DNA of 64,000 bases from Verrucomicrobiia bacterium (GTDB lineage Bacteria > Verrucomicrobiota > Verrucomicrobiia > Limisphaerales > DASXHY01). Each line of letters begins with the position of its first letter. Within the stretch, counting starts at the first letter, position 1. The position numbers and the translations under genes were made by a program. Shown in pieces: positions 63,831 through 64,000 of this stretch. The stretch covers positions 117,084 to 181,083 of the forward strand of contig DASPIL010000058.1 of the NCBI GenBank assembly GCA_035629175.1, read 5' to 3'. Under the pieces are notes generated by a model. It saw only the letters and a list, made by a program, of their open reading frames with translations. It made no database searches and was not told the DNA's origin.

Positions 63831-63850
63831 CTATCCCCACAACTGGGTAG
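63831..63850. promoter_or_regulatory. Inverted repeat upstream of the response-regulator gene
   Basis: CTATCCCCACAACTGGGTAG: half-sites CTATCC and GGGTAG (one wobble), about 115 bases before the gene. It vaguely resembles the dyad at 21196-21221. It could equally be an end of the insertion sequence next to it. Confidence 0.3.
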
Positions 63851-63873
63851 CGCCCCAGCCCGGGCTTATATAT

Positions 63874-64000
63874 TTAGCAAACGCAGGAAACCTGGCGGTA
63901 GGTGAGCCGTTTGTTTTCGATCAACTGGCCAAACCCTTTCAGGCGGGTGCCATCGGTTTGATGGCGGGTGTTCCAGCGGAAAGCGAATTCATTGGCGTAT
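63874..64000 (-). CDS. ISXO2-like (IS1595-type) transposase, C-terminal end only
   Basis: Reading on the minus strand from the window edge to the stop at 63874-63876 gives 41 residues: YANEFAFRWNTRHQTDGTRL, then an -ENKRLTYRQ- segment and a short Cys-containing end. The (Y)xNEFxFRWNxR pattern followed by RLTYR is typical of the end of the DDE domain of ISXO2-like transposases. The rest of the gene lies outside the window, so completeness cannot be judged. Confidence 0.65.
   Translation of the reverse strand, partial: YANEFAFRWNTRHQTDGTRLKGFGQLIENKRLTYRQVSCVC

Overview
The window comes from a GC-rich, free-living Gram-negative bacterium, most probably a Verrucomicrobiota member of the Pedosphaera/Limisphaera type. 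That placement is inference from gene content: very large secreted proteins made of autotransporter-associated beta-strand (PATR) repeats without a beta-barrel, several single-copy prepilin-like proteins ending in a 'DGS' motif, LamG/FG-GAP and RCC1 surface proteins, a PEP-CTERM-like protein, a two-component propeller kinase, and GH115 next to DUF2264. I saw no rRNA, tRNA or CRISPR.

Layout. 1-6.3 kb is housekeeping: zwf-pgl, a candidate structured RNA with its own terminator, accA-manA, a small holin-family membrane protein and trmB. 6.4-31.3 kb is dominated by exported proteins: a LamG/FG-GAP protein, an orphan propeller sensor kinase, an agarase-like GH-A enzyme, the first PATR protein with its prepilin-like partner, an Ig-like protein, an RCC1 protein, an HPF-type ribosome factor, a cohesin-like/dockerin-like pair and a PEP-CTERM-like protein. 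31.3-33.5 kb is a cluster of very small stress-type genes (omega-like RNA polymerase subunit, DUF3185, a 49-aa membrane protein, BON, PRC-barrel remnant) with a visible breakpoint where a BON gene and a response-regulator gene are both truncated. 33.4-43.2 kb is mixed: TPR, gluQRS, a repeat-domain secreted protein, topoisomerase IB overlapping an AI-2E-family transporter, an EamA transporter, trxB, DUF1801, ankyrin and VOC proteins. 43.2-63.7 kb holds three more PATR giants, two more prepilin-like proteins, a GH115-DUF2264 glucuronoside operon read divergently from one PATR gene across a pair of near-identical palindromes, and a NarL-type response regulator. The window ends in the 3' part of an ISXO2-like transposase.

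How it fits together. Sugar-acid enzymes (GH115, DUF2264, a GH-A hydrolase) lie among giant surface proteins, each within one or two genes of a pilin-like protein. Many of the exported proteins share a short C-terminal module (aromatic-rich, TN...W...FFRL.P) and some share a second domain (ARGG...PRGY.VY.TTP...FDDI). This looks like a polysaccharide-capture and surface-display region whose export and anchoring logic is not a classical autotransporter. The orphan kinase and orphan response regulator could control it, but nothing in the window proves that.

Intergenic DNA is unusual: a composite repeat recurs at four intergenic loci, octamer tandem arrays at two (with a vestige at a third), and a short dispersed element at three.
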